In this document: positions 62,285 through 64,000 of the stretch, in pieces
Layout: each line of letters starts with the position of its first letter
How positions within the stretch are numbered: the first letter of the stretch is position 1
Assembly: GCA_016186945.1 (NCBI GenBank)
Contig: JACPKR010000025.1
Span: forward strand, 1 to 64,000
DNA length: 64,000 nucleotides
Source: Deltaproteobacteria bacterium
GTDB taxonomy: Bacteria > Bdellovibrionota_B > Oligoflexia > Oligoflexales > Bog-1112
Direction: 5' to 3'
The notes under the pieces: generated by a model
What the model saw: the letters and a program-made list of their open reading frames with translations, nothing else
Databases searched by the model: none
Told to the model about the DNA's origin: nothing
Made by a program: the position numbers and the translations under genes

Positions 62285-64000
62285 TTAGCTGGCCTCAGGC
62301 AGTTGTTTCTCGAGGAGTTCTTCCCTCCATGAGTATTTGCCGTCTTTCGTAAGTTCGAGTTCCCAGGTGCCTTTCGTCTGAAAGGACTCACCGAGGAGTT
62401 TATCGCTGACATGGTCTACGACCGTAGACTGGAAAGCTCGTCGCATTGCTCGACCTCCAAATTCTCCAGCGGAAGACTTTTCAAGAAGGGCTTCAATCAG
62501 GTCTTTCCCCAGCGAGAGGACCAGCTCATGTTTGGCGATTCTTTTGTTAAGTTCCGTCATCATACGCTGCAGGAGCATTTCCAGGTGCGGCCTACCTAAT
62601 TTTGCAAAGATAATCACTTCGTCAATCCTTCCCACGAACTCGGGGCGCAATACTTGTGCGAGTTTGCTTCGAACTTCGTCATCAAAGCGATCCTCTTTTG
62701 GCTTTGAGTCCAGCTCCAGAGGAATGTTCGACGTCATGACCATCAAGGTATTTCGAAAATTCACCAAGCGTCCGTTGGCGTCCGTCAGGCGTCCATCATC
62801 AAAGGTTTGTAGAAGTAAATCCAGAACCCGAGGGTGTGCTTTCTCTATTTCATCGAAAAGGACGACGGTGTACGGTTGGCGACGAACCGGTTCTGACAAC
62901 TCTCCACCCTCTCCATAGCCTACATAGCCGGGTGGAGAGCCAATGAGACGGGAGACGCTGTGCTGTTCCATATATTCCGACATGTCGATACGCACCATGC
63001 GGTTTTCGTCATGGAAGAGTTCCTCTGCAAGGGCTTTCACCGTCTCCGTTTTCCCTACACCTGTCGGACCTAAAAACAGAAACACTCCCGCAGGTCTATT
63101 AGGGTCGGAAACCCCACTGCGTGCTCGCCGCACGGCTTTGCTGACTTTGGAAATTGCTTCCGCTTGTCCGAAGACCCGCTTCCCAAGCCGCTGCTCCATA
63201 GATATCAACGCCTTGGTTTCTTCCTTCATCAAGCTTGCGACAGGAATTCTCGTCCATGTGGCGATCACTTCCGCAATTTCGGGACTTCCCACGATTTGCC
63301 GAAGCCACGAGTGGTCATTCTGCATCGTCATGAGTTTAGAGCGAATAGCTTCGATGTCTTTCACAATTTTGGGTAATTCCGTGTATTGCAGTTTCGCGGC
63401 AAGTTCAAAGTCGCCTCGCTGCTTTGTGCTTTCAAAGAGACCTTCCAGCTCCTGCTTCCGACGCTCTTGTTTTCTAAGGTTTTCGAGCATAACCTTGTGA
63501 TTTTCCCAAATCCCTTTTAGTTTCTGAAATTCCTTGCTCACCTCACCAAGTTTCGTATCTATATTTGCTAGAGCTGCCGTAGCGGTTTTATCTTTTTTGT
63601 CGATCGCTTTTTTCTCGATTTCAAGTTGATCGATTTCCGCTCTTAGGTTGTCCATAACAGCCGGCATACTGTCGATCTGAATCCTCAGCCGACTGCAAGC
63701 TTCATCGAGCAAGTCGATAGCCTTGTCGGGCAAGCGTCGTCCTGGAAGGTAGCGAATGGAGAGGTCAGTACAACTCACCAGGGCTTCGTCGTCTATCTGA
63801 ACACCATGGAAAATCTCGTAGCGGCCCTTGATCCCACGGAGTATCCCCAGGGTAGCTGCTCGGCTCGGTTCGTCCACCGTGACTGACTGAAAGCGTCGTT
63901 CAAGAGCAGGATCTTTCTCGATATGCTTGCGATACTCGTCGAGCGTGGTCGCTCCCAGGCAACGCAGCTCCCCTCTTGCCAGTGCCGGCTTGAGCAGATT
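62285..64000 (-). CDS. clpB: ATP-dependent chaperone ClpB, partial (5' end beyond window)
   Basis: The frame stays open to the window edge and encodes the last 571 residues. It begins inside nucleotide-binding domain 1 ([29 protein letters not shown], then the arginine-finger region ERRFQSV), continues through the coiled-coil middle domain (about 120 residues rich in Lys/Glu), and ends with nucleotide-binding domain 2: Walker [20 protein letters not shown], Walker [13 protein letters not shown]. ClpB dissolves protein aggregates with DnaK. The GTG near 63877 is internal, not a start. No promoter is in the window. Confidence 0.95.
   Translation of the reverse strand, partial: NLLKPALARGELRCLGATTLDEYRKHIEKDPALERRFQSVTVDEPSRAATLGILRGIKGRYEIFHGVQIDDEALVSCTDLSIRYLPGRRLPDKAIDLLDEACSRLRIQIDSMPAVMDNLRAEIDQLEIEKKAIDKKDKTATAALANIDTKLGEVSKEFQKLKGIWENHKVMLENLRKQERRKQELEGLFESTKQRGDFELAAKLQYTELPKIVKDIEAIRSKLMTMQNDHSWLRQIVGSPEIAEVIATWTRIPVASLMKEETKALISMEQRLGKRVFGQAEAISKVSKAVRRARSGVSDPNRPAGVFLFLGPTGVGKTETVKALAEELFHDENRMVRIDMSEYMEQHSVSRLIGSPPGYVGYGEGGELSEPVRRQPYTVVLFDEIEKAHPRVLDLLLQTFDDGRLTDANGRLVNFRNTLMVMTSNIPLELDSKPKEDRFDDEVRSKLAQVLRPEFVGRIDEVIIFAKLGRPHLEMLLQRMMTELNKRIAKHELVLSLGKDLIEALLEKSSAGEFGGRAMRRAFQSTVVDHVSDKLLGESFQTKGTWELELTKDGKYSWREELLEKQLPEAS

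Noticed and set aside
62285..63877. ClpB-like gene starting at GTG 63877
   Set aside because: The frame continues without a stop to the window edge with ClpB-specific sequence, so this GTG is internal and the gene is truncated by the window.

Overview
The window reads as chromosome from a Gram-negative, polarly flagellated, aerobic heterotroph. The best guess is the Bdellovibrionota/Oligoflexia or a related former-deltaproteobacterial lineage. The reasons are a run of flagellar export genes ending in flhF-flhG-fliA, many outer-membrane barrels and lipoproteins, GTP-type PEP carboxykinase, a malic enzyme-phosphotransacetylase fusion and a PocR/sigma-54 regulator. This placement is inference; no rRNA gene is present. 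TTG and GTG starts are common.

Layout. 0-2 kb: surface-sugar genes (GT2 glycosyltransferase and SDR epimerase). 2-5.6 kb: a TauE/SafE exporter and a large outer-membrane ORF whose two halves are joined through a repeat. 5.7-16.8 kb: flagellar operon fliL-fliN-fliO-fliP-fliQ-fliR-flhB-flhA-flhF-flhG-fliA plus a PilZ-like and a DUF2802-like gene; fliM is not here. 17-28 kb: alpha/beta hydrolase, SulP-STAS-cNMP transporter, a copper/silver-type RND efflux set (cusC, cusB, cusA) and terC. 28-31 kb: a small envelope operon (two barrels, a PIG-L-like lipoprotein and a secreted glycosyltransferase-like protein). 31-44 kb: central metabolism (pckG, glcD-like, maeB, sucCD), dacB, trxB-mrp-DUF971 and a PocR/sigma-54 activator. 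44.4-48.6 kb: an AT-richer accessory patch with an AbiE-type toxin-antitoxin pair, flanked by a 20-bp direct repeat that reaches into a predicted zinc-metallopeptidase lipoprotein gene. 49-64 kb: rhomboid protease, hutH-rpe-def, lon, grpE, a Fis-type regulator, the prs-rplY-pth-rpsF-rplI-dnaB run (without rpsR), tRNA-Gln and the 3' part of clpB.

The most unusual content is two families of dispersed intergenic repeats. R1 is a 155-170 bp MITE-like element: CTATAGTATT terminal inverted repeats around three consecutive hairpins. There are eight copies plus a remnant. R1 ends repeatedly form the stop codons of neighbouring genes, and R1 adds a C-terminal tail to DacB, fuses two outer-membrane ORFs in frame and abuts terC where its start codon should be. 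R2 is a 45-130 bp palindromic element centred on TTGGAGGAA...TTTCCTCCAA, with about nine locations, and it also intrudes on gene ends. The R1 and R2 hairpins lie mostly between genes and may act as terminators or mRNA-processing sites.
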